From Streptomyces sp. KL109B (GTDB taxonomy: Bacteria; Actinomycetota; Actinomycetes; Streptomycetales; Streptomycetaceae), in the NCBI RefSeq assembly GCF_030766935.1, contig NZ_JASERL010000007.1, positions 124,001-188,000 of the forward strand: a DNA stretch of 64,000 nucleotides. The letters run 5' to 3'. The position numbers and the translations under genes were made by a program. Position 1 is the stretch's first letter, and every line of letters begins with the position of its first letter. The notes beneath the pieces are model-generated. The model saw only the letters and a list, made by a program, of their open reading frames with translations. It searched no databases and had not been told where the DNA came from. Of the stretch, positions 1-11,188 are shown one piece after another.

Positions 1-1191
1 CCCCGCCTGCTCCCAGTACCCGCCACGGCACGCCACCACCAGCCGCACCCCGCACGCCGCGAGCCACCTCTCGGTCCCCCGGGACCAGCCCTCAAGGCGG
101 TGCGCGAGCACGGGCGGCATCTCCTCGGGCCCGTCGAGCAACAGCACGAGCGGCCGCCCGGCCTCCCTGGCCACCTCGGCGATCCGCTCGGCGGAGACAT
201 CCCCCACGCCACCGCGCCCCTCGCCCCCGGACGCCGCGACGATCCGCCCCGCCCGCTCCAGGGCCCGCCCCACGGCCTGCGCCACCGACGCGTCGTCCTC
301 GCCCAGATCCGCGCCCCGCAACCACAGCGTGGGAGCCGCCCCGTCACCCCTGGCCCGCCGCGCGGCAAACGCGGCCAGCTCCGTGGTCCGACCGCACCCC
401 GGCTCCCCGACCAAGGCCAGCACCCGCGCCGAACCACGCGTAAAGGAGTCCAACTCCCGCACCACATCGGGCCGTTCGACCGGCTCCGGCCACCCCTCAC
501 CGCCCGGCCCGTCGCTCCCCACGGAGATCCCGCCCAGCTGCAGCACCCCACCGAGATTCAGCTCGTCCCCGTACGCGGGCACGGTCTCGGCATTGCGCGC
601 CAGCAGCTCGGCCAGCACCTCGCCCCCGCGCCCGCCGGCCGCCGCCACCGCCCGCAGCGGCACCGCGACCCCGGCCGCCCGGTGCCCGGCCCGCAGCGCC
701 GTACCGAGCACCCCCACCACGGCCCCCGTACGCGCGTCGAGCACCGGCCCACCGGCCGCCCCGCCCCCCACACGCAGCGCGTCCGCCCCGTCCGTACCGA
801 CGGCCAACTCCAGGGCGCCGTCGAGGAGATGAACGCGGTCCCCGGTCTCGTACGCGACCGGGGACCGCCCCAGCACCCGCGCCTCACGCCACCCGCCCGC
901 CGCGATCCGGACGTACGCCCCGGCCGCCACCACCCCCGACGCCGCCACCGGCAGCGGCACCGCGCCGAGCCCCTGCGCGCACACCAACGCCAGGTCCGCC
1001 TCGGGAAGTTCGACGATCGACTCGGGGCCCACCACACATGTCACGCCGCCTGGGCCGTGCACCACCAGGCGTCCGAGCCCGTCCACCGCCTCGTGGCTGG
1101 TGACGACCGTCCCGCGGTCGTCCGCGGCGAATCCCGCGCCGCGCGGCCGCCCGGCCAGATCACAGATCCGTACCAGCGGCGGATCCACCAT
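1..1191 (-). CDS. Trypsin-like domain fused to STAND-like P-loop NTPase (3' truncated by window edge)
   Basis: About 397 residues are visible; the C-terminus lies beyond the window. The N-terminal ~180 residues read as a trypsin-like fold: His in VVTSHEAVDG (H33), Asp in EADLALV (D66), and the serine-loop motif as GAAGGP (144-149). The expected nucleophile of GxSGGP is therefore Ala146. A P-loop follows as GEPGCGRTT (262-270), with Arg in place of the usual Walker A Lys, then a Walker B-like LVLLLDGPEE. Protease-NTPase fusions of this kind are common in Streptomyces and resemble STAND signalling proteins, but their substrate is unknown. The ATG at 1191 is the first good start. The gene diverges from nothing on its left; its promoter region (1192-1418) carries a 13-bp direct repeat. 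A sensor or scaffold role is inference. Confidence 0.8.
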   Translation of the reverse strand, partial: MVDPPLVRICDLAGRPRGAGFAADDRGTVVTSHEAVDGLGRLVVHGPGGVTCVVGPESIVELPEADLALVCAQGLGAVPLPVAASGVVAAGAYVRIAAGGWREARVLGRSPVAYETGDRVHLLDGALELAVGTDGADALRVGGGAAGGPVLDARTGAVVGVLGTALRAGHRAAGVAVPLRAVAAAGGRGGEVLAELLARNAETVPAYGDELNLGGVLQLGGISVGSDGPGGEGWPEPVERPDVVRELDSFTRGSARVLALVGEPGCGRTTELAAFAARRARGDGAAPTLWLRGADLGEDDASVAQAVGRALERAGRIVAASGGEGRGGVGDVSAERIAEVAREAGRPLVLLLDGPEEMPPVLAHRLEGWSRGTERWLAACGVRLVVACRGGYWEQAG

Positions 1192-1245
1192 GCCCGGACC
1201 CTCCCGCCGCTCTCCACCGCTCCCCGTACCTTCGAAACCCTCGAA

Positions 1246-1271
1246 GCATCTCTTCGACGCATCTCTTCGAC
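1246..1271. repeat. Tandem 13-bp direct repeat upstream of the protease/NTPase gene
   Basis: GCATCTCTTCGAC occurs twice head to tail (1246-1258 and 1259-1271), about 55-80 bp upstream of the ATG at 1191. It is preceded by TTCGAAACCCTCGAAG, so CGAAG and CTTCG halves also make small inverted repeats. The position suits an operator for the minus-strand gene, but no regulator is identified. Confidence 0.4.
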
Positions 1272-1418
1272 GGTAGGCGCGAGTTGATCAGCGGAACAGC
1301 GCCCGAGACGAACGCGCCCCCTTGCGCTCCCCCGATTCACTCCGAGCGCCCGCTCGAAGGGGTGAAGTGAACGGGCGTAATGGATACACCCTTGAGAGGG
1401 GGAGGGTGGGGGGAACGT

Positions 1419-1456
1419 GGAGCGGCGGCCACCCAGAGACCGGAACCCGCCGCTCC
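1419..1456 (-). terminator. Hairpin terminator downstream of truB
   Basis: GGAGCGGCGG (1419-1428) pairs with CCGCCGCTCC (1447-1456), a perfect 10-bp stem with an 18-nt loop, starting 21 bp beyond the truB stop. It would end transcription of the rimP-to-truB cluster. As is usual in Streptomyces there is no U-tract. Confidence 0.6.
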
Positions 1457-1476
1457 ACCAAAATCGGCCGAAGACG

Positions 1477-2382
1477 TCAGCCGAAGACGGCGAGGCTCTT
1501 CGCCTTGCCCTTCAACTCCTCGACGAGCGCCAGGAATTGGCCTCCAGGCCCGAACACGGCGACAGGACCGGCCCCCGCGTACTCCTCGGGCATCTCCAGG
1601 CGCACGCCGTTGAGCAGCAGCTTCCCGCGCCGCTCGTCGACGTCCCAGCGCGGGAACGCGGCAGCGGCGGCCTCGGCCACCGGCATCACGGTCAGCTCCT
1701 CCTGGAGCTGGTCCAGGGTCCGCGCGCTGTCGAGCTTGTACGGGCCGACGCGCGTGCGCCGCAGCGCCGTCAGGTGCCCGCCGACACCCAGCGAGGCGCC
1801 CAGGTCACGGGCGAGCGCCCTGATGTACGTACCGGACGAGCAGACCACGGAGACGACCAGGTCGAGAACCGGCGTGCCGTCCTCGGCGACCGCGTCCCTG
1901 ACGTCGTACACGGCGAAGGACGAGACGGTCACCGGGCGCGCCGGGATCTCGAACTCCTCGCCCTCGCGGGCCCGCTTGTAGCTCCGGACACCATTGATCT
2001 TGATGGCGCTGACCTTCGACGGCACCTGCATGATGTCGCCGCTCAGCTCGGCGATGCCCGCGTCGATGGCCTCGCGCTTGACCGCGGACGCGTCGCTGGA
2101 GGACGTGATCTCGCCCTCCGCGTCGTCCGTGAGCGTGTTCTGCCCGAGCCGGATCGTGCCCAGGTACTCCTTCTCGGTCAGCGCGAGGTGGCCGAGGAGC
2201 TTGGTGGCGCGCTCGACGCCGAGCACGAGGACACCCGTCGCCATCGGGTCGAGGGTGCCCGCGTGGCCGACCTTGCGGGTCTTGGCGATCCCGCGCATCT
2301 TGGCCACGACGTCGTGCGAAGTGAAGCCCGACGGCTTGTCGACGATGACAAGTCCGTCGGGCGGTGGGGTGCGGTCGGACAT
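1477..2382 (-). CDS. truB: tRNA pseudouridine(55) synthase TruB
   Basis: 301 residues. TruB isomerises uridine 55 in the T-loop of tRNAs to pseudouridine. The N-terminus shows the family pattern DGLVIVDKPSGFTSHDVV, and the catalytic motif GHAGTLDPMATGVL near residue 40 contains the nucleophilic Asp. The length is normal for actinobacterial TruB with its C-terminal PUA-like extension. It is the last gene of the nusA-infB-rbfA cluster; rbfA ends 2 bp upstream of its start, so translation coupling is likely. Confidence 0.97.
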   Translation of the reverse strand: MSDRTPPPDGLVIVDKPSGFTSHDVVAKMRGIAKTRKVGHAGTLDPMATGVLVLGVERATKLLGHLALTEKEYLGTIRLGQNTLTDDAEGEITSSSDASAVKREAIDAGIAELSGDIMQVPSKVSAIKINGVRSYKRAREGEEFEIPARPVTVSSFAVYDVRDAVAEDGTPVLDLVVSVVCSSGTYIRALARDLGASLGVGGHLTALRRTRVGPYKLDSARTLDQLQEELTVMPVAEAAAAAFPRWDVDERRGKLLLNGVRLEMPEEYAGAGPVAVFGPGGQFLALVEELKGKAKSLAVFG

Positions 2383-2384
2383 GC

Positions 2385-2855
2385 TCAGGCGTCGCCGTCC
2401 TTCTCGGGAGCGTCGTCTGCCGCGTCCTCGGCGTCCTCGGGCTTCCTGTACGGGTCCGCGCCGCCGGCGAACTCGGCGCCCGCGGACGCCTCCCGCACCT
2501 GGGCGTCGGACTGCCGGGCCCGGTCGAGGAGGTCCTCGATGGTGCGGGCGTTCTCCGGCAGGGCGTCCGCGACGAAGGCCAGGGTCGGCGTGAACTTCAC
2601 GCCGGCCGCCTGACCGACCGCCGAGCGCAGGATGCCCTTGGCGCTCTCCAGGCCGGCGGCCGCGGCCGCCCGCTCCTCGTCGTCCCCGTACACCGTGTAG
2701 AAGACGGTCGCCTCCCGCAGGTCCCCCGTGACACGGGTGTCCGTGATGGTGACGTGCGAGCCGAGCCGCGGGTCCTTGATCCCACGCTGCAGCTTCTGCG
2801 CCACCACCTCTCGGATGAGGTCCGCCAGCCTCTTGGCGCGCGCGTTGTCGGCCAC
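2385..2855 (-). CDS. rbfA: 30S ribosome-binding factor RbfA
   Basis: 156 residues. RbfA binds the immature 30S subunit and helps process and mature the 16S rRNA 5' end, including during cold adaptation. The N-terminus (ADNARAKRLADLIREVVAQK) and the segment DPRLGSHVTITDTRVTGDL are characteristic of the KH-like RbfA fold. An acidic, Ala-rich tail from about residue 120 is typical of actinobacteria. A clear AAAGGAG ribosome-binding site precedes the ATG. It lies between the DUF503 gene and truB. Confidence 0.96.
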   Translation of the reverse strand: MADNARAKRLADLIREVVAQKLQRGIKDPRLGSHVTITDTRVTGDLREATVFYTVYGDDEERAAAAAGLESAKGILRSAVGQAAGVKFTPTLAFVADALPENARTIEDLLDRARQSDAQVREASAGAEFAGGADPYRKPEDAEDAADDAPEKDGDA

Positions 2856-2892
2856 TGGTCCGTCTCCTTTTAAGTGCCTACTTGCTTGTGCT

Positions 2893-3186
2893 TCAGTCTT
2901 CGTCGCTGTGGAGCCTGCGTCGAACCGAGAGCAGTTCCACCTCGGGCCGCCCGGCGACGAGCCGCTCGCAGCGGTCCAGTACGTCGCTCAGGTGGCCGGT
3001 GTCCCCCGAGACCACCGCGAGCCCGATCTCGGCCCTGCGGTGGAGGTTCTGGTTGCCCGTCTCGGCGACGCTCACCGCGTACTTGCGATGCAGCTCGGCC
3101 ACGATCGGACGGACGAGGGAGCGTTTCTCCTTCAGCGAGTGGACGTCGCCGAGGAGCAGATCGAAGGACAGAGTCCCCACATACAT
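2893..3186 (-). CDS. DUF503 family protein (YlxP-like)
   Basis: 97 residues from the ATG at 3186, which gives MYVGTLSFDLLLGDVHSLKE, the conserved start of this family. An upstream in-frame start at 3243 exists but would add 19 Gly/Pro-rich residues unlike the family. DUF503 proteins are small ferredoxin-like-fold proteins. They are almost always encoded between infB and rbfA, as here, and are presumed to act in ribosome maturation; the precise function is not established. Conserved features include KEKRSLVRPI near residue 20 and the C-terminal RRRLHSDED. Confidence 0.9.
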   Translation of the reverse strand: MYVGTLSFDLLLGDVHSLKEKRSLVRPIVAELHRKYAVSVAETGNQNLHRRAEIGLAVVSGDTGHLSDVLDRCERLVAGRPEVELLSVRRRLHSDED

Positions 3187-3270
3187 GTGTGTATCCGGAT
3201 GTCCCGCCGGTCCGGGTTCGTATGGGCGGCCGCTTCCGGCCACCGATACGGGAACGGTACACGCAACGGC

Positions 3271-3326
3271 CGGGGCCGATCGACGGGAATTCCCAGAGGG
3301 AAATGCAGTCCCGTCGACCGGCCCCG
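3271..3326 (-). terminator. Long hairpin between infB and the DUF503 gene
   Basis: 3271-3288 and 3309-3326 are complementary over 18 bp with a single mismatch, separated by a 20-nt loop that itself contains TTCCCagaGGGAA. The element sits 17 bp after infB and 85 bp before the DUF503 start, inside an otherwise co-directional cluster. It is likely to be a partial terminator or mRNA processing/stability element that sets the infB to rbfA-truB ratio. Confidence 0.55.
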
Positions 3327-3342
3327 ATCATTGACGCTCAGG

Positions 3343-6444
<3,102 letters not shown>

Positions 6445-6590
6445 TTCGCTCCTTTTAGGTCCGGGTTACGCCGGACCGTCGCTACTTCATGGGCGTACTC
6501 ATCGCGTACTCATCGAGTGCTCATCGCAATCTCGACCTACTTCCAACTCGCGAGGTACCAGGGCCGCACGGCTTTTCCGTACGGCGCTTC

Positions 6591-6869
6591 TTACGGTGTC
6601 GCCTGCTCGACGCGGTGGCGCAGGGCCGCCGTGTCGAACGGTCCAGGGGCCCGATAAGCCCTCTGGAACGCCCGGCGGCGGACCGCCAGGTCAAGACAGG
6701 CCAGGGCGGGATGCACATACGCACCCCGGCCGGGCAGCGTACCGCGATCATCGGGGACACATTGGCCCTCGATCACAACGATCCGCAGCAGTTCACGCTT
6801 GGCCGCTCGCTCCCGGCATCCCACGCAGGTTCGCTCAGGGCATGCGCGGGCATGCGTCCGACCAGACAC
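6591..6869 (-). CDS. YlxR family RNA-binding protein (DUF448)
   Basis: 92 residues. The YlxR fold is recognised from PERTCVGCRERAAKRELLRI near residue 11 and GRGAYVHPALACLDLAVRRR near residue 47. YlxR proteins are encoded between nusA and infB in many Gram-positive bacteria, exactly as here. They are thought to bind RNA, with proposals of a nucleoid or RNase-modulating role. It is followed by 146 bp before infB, long enough for an infB leader. Confidence 0.93.
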   Translation of the reverse strand: MSGRTHARACPERTCVGCRERAAKRELLRIVVIEGQCVPDDRGTLPGRGAYVHPALACLDLAVRRRAFQRAYRAPGPFDTAALRHRVEQATP

Positions 6870-6982
6870 GCTTAAGTCTACCTCCCCGTACCGACCTCAC
6901 CCCTTTGGGGGAAAGATCGAACGGCTGGTTCGTCACTGTCTTCGTCACATACTGTCGTGATCCAAGCGCTGAGCGCTCGGAT

Positions 6983-8005
6983 TTATTCCCCGTCGGGAGA
7001 ACCCTCGTGGGAACCCTCGCCGGCGCCGCCCTGATCGGTGTCCGGGCGGATGTCGATGCGCCAGCCGGTGAGCCGGGCCGCGAGCCGGGCGTTCTGCCCT
7101 TCCTTGCCGATGGCGAGGGAGAGCTGGTAGTCCGGCACCGTCACGCGGGCCGAGCGGGCGGTGAGGTCCACGATCTCGACCTTGGAGACGCGGGCCGGGG
7201 ACAGCGCGTTGGCCACCATCTCGGCCGGGTCCTCGGACCAGTCGACGATGTCGATCTTCTCGCCGTTCAGCTCACCCATGACATTGCGCACACGCCCGCC
7301 CATGGGGCCGATGCAGGCTCCCTTGGCGTTGAGCCCGCTGCGCGTCGAGCGCACCGCGATCTTCGTACGGTGTCCCGCCTCGCGGGCGATGGCGGAGATC
7401 TCGACGGAGCCGTCGGCGATCTCCGGCACCTCCAGCGCGAAGAGCTTCTTCACGAGGTTCGGGTGCGTACGGGAGAGGGTCACGGAGGGGCCGCGGACGC
7501 CCTTGGCGACGCGCACGACGTACGAGCGCAGGCGCAGGCCGTGCGGGTACTCCTCGCCCGGGACCTGCTCCTGCACCGGCAGGATGGCCTCGAGCTTGCC
7601 GATGTCGACCAGCACGTTCTTCGGGTCGCGGCCCTGCTGGACCTGGCCCATCACGATGTCGCCCTCGCGGCCCGCGTACTCGCCGAGCGTCGCGTCGTCC
7701 TCGGCGTCGCGCAGCCGCTGCAGGATGACCTGCTTCGCGGTGGTCGCGGCGATCCGGCCGAAGTCGGAGGGCGTGTCGTCGAACTCGCGGGCCTCCTGGC
7801 CCTCTTCGAGGTCCGACGGGTCCTCCTTCGCCCAGACCGTGACGTGGCCGCTGTCGCGGTCGAGGCGCACGCGCGCGTGGCGGAAGCTTCCGTCGGTGCG
7901 GTGGTAGGCGATGAGGAGGGCCGATTCGATCGCCTCGACCAGCAGATCGAAGGAGATCTCCTTCTCCCGGACCAGACCCCGCAGGGCACTCATGTCGATG
8001 TCCAC
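6983..8005 (-). CDS. nusA: Transcription termination/antitermination factor NusA
   Basis: 340 residues. NusA binds RNA polymerase and modulates pausing, termination and antitermination. Visible domains: N-terminal RNAP-binding domain (residues 1-~110, MDIDMSALRGLVREKEISFD), an S1 domain (GDIVMGQVQQ...VLVDIGKLEAILP), and two KH domains (EAGHRTKIAVRS; SLAIGKEGQNARLAARLTGW). The acidic tail ends SPDGE. There is no C-terminal acidic-repeat extension of the E. coli type, as is usual for actinobacteria. The start lies 2 bp after the rimP stop, implying co-translation. Confidence 0.97.
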   Translation of the reverse strand: MDIDMSALRGLVREKEISFDLLVEAIESALLIAYHRTDGSFRHARVRLDRDSGHVTVWAKEDPSDLEEGQEAREFDDTPSDFGRIAATTAKQVILQRLRDAEDDATLGEYAGREGDIVMGQVQQGRDPKNVLVDIGKLEAILPVQEQVPGEEYPHGLRLRSYVVRVAKGVRGPSVTLSRTHPNLVKKLFALEVPEIADGSVEISAIAREAGHRTKIAVRSTRSGLNAKGACIGPMGGRVRNVMGELNGEKIDIVDWSEDPAEMVANALSPARVSKVEIVDLTARSARVTVPDYQLSLAIGKEGQNARLAARLTGWRIDIRPDTDQGGAGEGSHEGSPDGE

Positions 8006-8007
8006 GG

Positions 8008-8520
8008 CTACGCCTCCTCTTCGTTGTCGTTGCTGTCGTTCTTGCTCTTGCGGTTGAACTCGACCTGGACGCGCGCCTTGGCGATGTCGGCGAATTCGAT
8101 CCTGCGGGCGGTGGCCTTGCGGCCCTTCACGCCCGGCACTTCGAGGTCGAGACCCTCGTCGTCGACCTTGAGGATGCGCGCGACGAGCTCGCTGTCGTCG
8201 TTCAGCGTGAACTTCACGAGGCGGTCCGTGGCGCGGACGTAGTGGCGGTGCTCGCTCAGCGGCCGCTCGGCGCCGGGCGTTCCGACCTCCAGCTCGTACT
8301 CGCCCTCGCCCATGGCGTCGGCTTCGTCGAGCTTCGCCGAGAGCGCGCGGCTCACATCGGCGATCGCGTCCAGGTCCGCGCCCTCGTCGGAGTCGACGAC
8401 GACGCGCAGCACACGCTTGCGTCCGACCGAGGCCACTTCGATCTCTTCGAGTTCGAGCCCCTGTGAGGTGACGAGCGGTTCCAGTAGTTCCCGCAGCCTC
8501 TCGTTCTGGGTGGTGCTCAT
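8008..8520 (-). CDS. rimP: Ribosome maturation factor RimP
   Basis: 170 residues. RimP assists 30S assembly. The family core is present: LVTSQGLELEEIEVASVGRK at the N-terminus, then LRVVVDSDEGADLDAIADVS and ELEVGTPGAERPLSEHRHY. The charged C-terminus (KNDSNDNEEEA) is unstructured. It is the first gene of the nusA operon, with a GAGGAGT ribosome-binding site just upstream of the ATG at 8520. The ~218 bp to the right is a divergent promoter region shared with the lipoprotein gene. Confidence 0.95.
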   Translation of the reverse strand: MSTTQNERLRELLEPLVTSQGLELEEIEVASVGRKRVLRVVVDSDEGADLDAIADVSRALSAKLDEADAMGEGEYELEVGTPGAERPLSEHRHYVRATDRLVKFTLNDDSELVARILKVDDEGLDLEVPGVKGRKATARRIEFADIAKARVQVEFNRKSKNDSNDNEEEA

Positions 8521-8738
8521 CCGGGTGACTCCTCGGCCGCGTGTGCTGTTGTGGTTACTGACTTGTCTTTGCGCGTCAGGTCAAAGGGTATCCGGTCCAG
8601 GGGGGTGTTGCCGTCCACCCGTGCGAGGGCGACGGTACGGTGATCACGGCCACTCCCCCTTGATCGGTTCCGATCAGGATGCCGCCATCTCCGAAAGTCC
8701 GAAAGCTCTCTCACTCCTGCCTCTTGAGGACGCCCGTC

Positions 8739-9275
8739 GTGCCGCTGCCCCCTCTCGCCCGCTCCGGGCCACGCCGTAGGACCCTGCTCGCCTCGCTGGC
8801 CGGGGCCGCGCTGCTCACCGGCTGCTCGGGCGCCGCCGACAGCGCCGACGGCGGCAGCGGGGCGCCCGCCGCGGCGCTGGAGAAGCGGCTGCGGGAGCGG
8901 GCGGCGCGCGAGAGCGAAGACCTGCTCGCCCAGTACGACAGGGCGCTCGCGGCCCGTCCCGCGCTCGCGGCGCGGCTGAACCCGTTGCGGGCCGAGGTCG
9001 AGCGGCACGTGAAGGCGTTCGGCGGGAAGAGCCGCCGGGCGTCGGGGGCCGCGGCGCCTCCTGGCAAGGGCTCGGCTCCCGGCAAGGGCTCGGCCGCCGC
9101 TCCCGCCGCCGAGAAGGACATCCTCAAGGCGCTCTCGGTGGCCGAACAGCAGCTCTCGGACCGCCGTACGACGGCGCTCGTGGACGCGCCCGGGGAGCTG
9201 GCGCGGCTGCTGGCGTCGGTGGCGGCGGCCGGGGCGGCACACGCGTATCTGCTCTCGAAGGACAATCAGAAGTGA
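8739..9275 (+). CDS. Putative lipoprotein, unknown function
   Basis: 178 residues from the GTG at 8739, chosen because GAGGA lies 8 nt upstream and because it gives a tidy lipoprotein signal: twin-arginine-like RSGPRRRTLL, a hydrophobic stretch, then the lipobox LTGC. An in-frame ATG at 8679 would add 20 unlikely residues. The mature part is Ala/Arg-rich and probably helical, with a small PGKGSAPGKGSA repeat in the middle; no catalytic motif was recognised. It overlaps the downstream DUF4439 gene by 4 bp (GTGA), so the two are one operon and probably act together at the cell envelope. Confidence 0.8.
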   Translation: MPLPPLARSGPRRRTLLASLAGAALLTGCSGAADSADGGSGAPAAALEKRLRERAARESEDLLAQYDRALAARPALAARLNPLRAEVERHVKAFGGKSRRASGAAAPPGKGSAPGKGSAAAPAAEKDILKALSVAEQQLSDRRTTALVDAPGELARLLASVAAAGAAHAYLLSKDNQK

Positions 9276-9751
9276 GCGAGAACGAACTGCTCGCGGCGGT
9301 GCAGGCGGCGCTGCGCGCCGAGCACGCGGCGGTGTACGGGTACGGGGTCGTCGGCGGCCGGATCGGTGAGGACCGCAGGTCCGAGGCGCGCGACGGGTAC
9401 GACGCGCATCGCGCGCGCCGCGACGAACTGCGGCGCACGGTGCGCGATCTGGGCGGCAACCCCGAGGAGTCGGCGGGCGCCTACGCGCTGCCGTTCCCGG
9501 TGCCCGACGCCTCGGCCGCGGCGCGGCTCGCCGCGGACATCGAGAGCCGGGTCGCGGGCGCGTACTCGGATCTCGTGCGGGCGGCGAGCGGTTCGCGGCG
9601 GCGGAGCGCGGCCGACGCGCTGCGCGAGGCGGCGGTCCGTGCCGTGCGCTGGGGCGGCGGCAGCGTAGCCTTCCCTGGGCTCTCCGAACGGGCCGCGGCG
9701 CCGGCGGCATCGTCGTCGGCGGCCTCGCCATCGGAGCGGCCCAGCACGTAG
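9272..9751 (+). CDS. Ferritin-like domain protein (DUF4439)
   Basis: 159 residues starting at the GTG inside the GTGA overlap with the lipoprotein gene. The N-terminal half has the ferritin-like helical pattern: ENELLAAVQAALRAEHAAVYGYGVVG carries Glu/His at metal-like spacing, and DAHRARRDELR gives the second helix. DUF4439 proteins are small actinobacterial helical-bundle proteins of unknown activity. The C-terminal ~30 residues are Ala/Ser-rich and disordered. No signal peptide, so probably cytoplasmic. Confidence 0.8.
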   Translation: MSENELLAAVQAALRAEHAAVYGYGVVGGRIGEDRRSEARDGYDAHRARRDELRRTVRDLGGNPEESAGAYALPFPVPDASAAARLAADIESRVAGAYSDLVRAASGSRRRSAADALREAAVRAVRWGGGSVAFPGLSERAAAPAASSSAASPSERPST

Positions 9752-9779
9752 GCAGAACTTGGGAAGGGAATCCCCGCGC

Positions 9780-10697
9780 ATGGCATCCCCGCGCATGGCT
9801 TTCGAACCGCCGAAGCGGCTTGTGAACGCGCTCGGCGAGGTGCGCGACGAGGGGGCCTCGGCGTGGCTCGACCGCGTCGACACGCTGCTCGACGAGGCGG
9901 CGGCGGCGCGCGATGTGACGGTGGAGCGGGTGCACGTGCCCGGCGGACGCAGCAGTCTGGTCGCGCATGTCCGCAGGTCGGACGGGTCCCCGGCGATCCT
10001 CAAGCTGGCGCCCGAGCGCTTTCGCCCGGAGGCCGAGCGGGCGGCGCTCACGCAGTGGGACGGCTTCGGAGCGGTGCGGCTGCTCGATCCGGGGATGAAC
10101 GACGGTGCGCTGCTCCTGGAGCGGCTGCATCCGGAGATCTCCGTGCGTACGTTGCCGGAGGCGAAGGCGTTGCTGGAGGCGGCGGGTACGTTGCGTCGCC
10201 TGTGGGTGGAGCCGCCGGCGGGGCGCAATTGCGAGACCGTGCCGGAGCGTACGGGGCGGCAGGCGGTGGCGATGCGGGCGACGGTGGAGTCGTTCCCGGA
10301 GGTGGCTCCGCTGATCGACGCGGCGCTTGAGACCCGGGAGTCGTTGGTGGCCGCGCCGCCCGAACTCCGTTTGCTGCACGGGACGTTCCGGCAGTCGAAG
10401 GTGTTGTCCGGGGAGCGGATGCCGTGGCTGGCGGTGGGGCCCGATCCGGTTGTCGGCGAGACGGCGTTCGACCTGTCGCGGCTGGTGCGGGACCGGGTCG
10501 AGGACCTCATCGGGTCACCGTCGGGTCCTGCGATTACGCGGCGGCGGGTGAAGCGGTTGGCGGAGTCGCTCGAGGTGGATCAGGAGCGGTTGCGGGGGTG
10601 GACGTTGTTCCGGGCGGTGGAGTCCGGGGCGAGGGCACTGCGCGTGGGGCGGCACCGGGATGGCGAGAACCTGTTGGAGTTCGCCGGGTGGCTGTAA
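9780..10697 (+). CDS. Aminoglycoside phosphotransferase-fold protein with degenerate active site
   Basis: 305 residues from the ATG at 9780 (AAGGGA 9 nt upstream); a TTG at 9759 is the alternative. The layout is that of the streptomycin 6-kinase/hydroxyurea kinase family: an N-lobe with ILKLAPERFRPEAERAAL, a hinge with GALLLERLHP, and a C-lobe ending WTLFRAVESGARALRVGR. The catalytic loop, normally HGDLHxxN, reads HGTFRQSKV near residues 200-208. The metal-binding IDP that follows reads VGPDP near 219. Both essential Asp residues are therefore missing, and the protein is probably a pseudokinase with a binding or regulatory role. It follows the DUF4439 gene by 28 bp. Confidence 0.8.
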   Translation: MASPRMAFEPPKRLVNALGEVRDEGASAWLDRVDTLLDEAAAARDVTVERVHVPGGRSSLVAHVRRSDGSPAILKLAPERFRPEAERAALTQWDGFGAVRLLDPGMNDGALLLERLHPEISVRTLPEAKALLEAAGTLRRLWVEPPAGRNCETVPERTGRQAVAMRATVESFPEVAPLIDAALETRESLVAAPPELRLLHGTFRQSKVLSGERMPWLAVGPDPVVGETAFDLSRLVRDRVEDLIGSPSGPAITRRRVKRLAESLEVDQERLRGWTLFRAVESGARALRVGRHRDGENLLEFAGWL

Positions 10698-10717
10698 CCG
10701 GCCCCGTGGCCGACCCC

Positions 10718-10767
10718 CGGGGCTCCGCCCCGGACCCCGCTGCTCAATCGCCGCAGGGGCTTGAATT
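10718..10767 (+). repeat. 50-bp dispersed repeat, copy 1
   Basis: Fifty bases beginning CGGGGCTCCGCCCCGGACCC and ending CGCCGCAGGGGCTTGAATT are identical to 11121-11170. A core of 48 bases recurs inverted at 28146-28193, with diverged copies at 28063-28110 and 49095-49142. The 5' part, GGGGCTCCGCCCC, is palindromic and could act as a terminator. It starts 20 bp after the pseudokinase stop. Confidence 0.85.
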
Positions 10768-11007
10768 GCCCGGCCGTCTTGGATCGGCGCAGAAGCTCGA
10801 ATCGCCCGCCCGTCTTGCATCGGCGCAGAAGCTCGAATTACCCGCCAGTGGTGGTCGGGTGGCTGCCTCGGTCGTCTCCCACCGCCCGCCCCCTCCGGGG
10901 GCGTCGGCCCGACGGGGGCCGGCCCTGGAAGGGCCATTCGCCGCCAACCACGGCTCCCCGCCCGTGGCGGTCGGCGTCACGCGCCTTGGGCACCCTGCCG
11001 CCTTGGG

Positions 11008-11034
11008 CACCCTGCCGCCTTGGGCGGCAGGGTG
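11008..11034. terminator. Perfect 12-bp hairpin in the gap
   Basis: CACCCTGCCGCC (11008-11019), loop TTG, GGCGGCAGGGTG (11023-11034). It lies in direct repeats of CCTTGGGCACCCTGCCG (from about 10984 and 11001), so the left arm exists twice and could form alternative stems. It is placed between convergent genes and could terminate either. Confidence 0.5.
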
Positions 11035-11120
11035 GGCAAGGCGGCGCCCGGTGCCGCGTGCCGACGCCTTGGGGCTCCGCCCCGGACGGGGCGTGAATTA
11101 CGGGCACCACGCCCACGCCA

Positions 11121-11170
11121 CGGGGCTCCGCCCCGGACCCCGCTGCTCAATCGCCGCAGGGGCTTGAATT
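11121..11170 (+). repeat. 50-bp dispersed repeat, copy 2
   Basis: Base-for-base identical to 10718-10767, in direct orientation 403 bp downstream. Perfect identity suggests recent duplication, gene conversion or selection. Confidence 0.85.
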
Positions 11171-11188
11171 GGCTCACCCGCCACCCGG

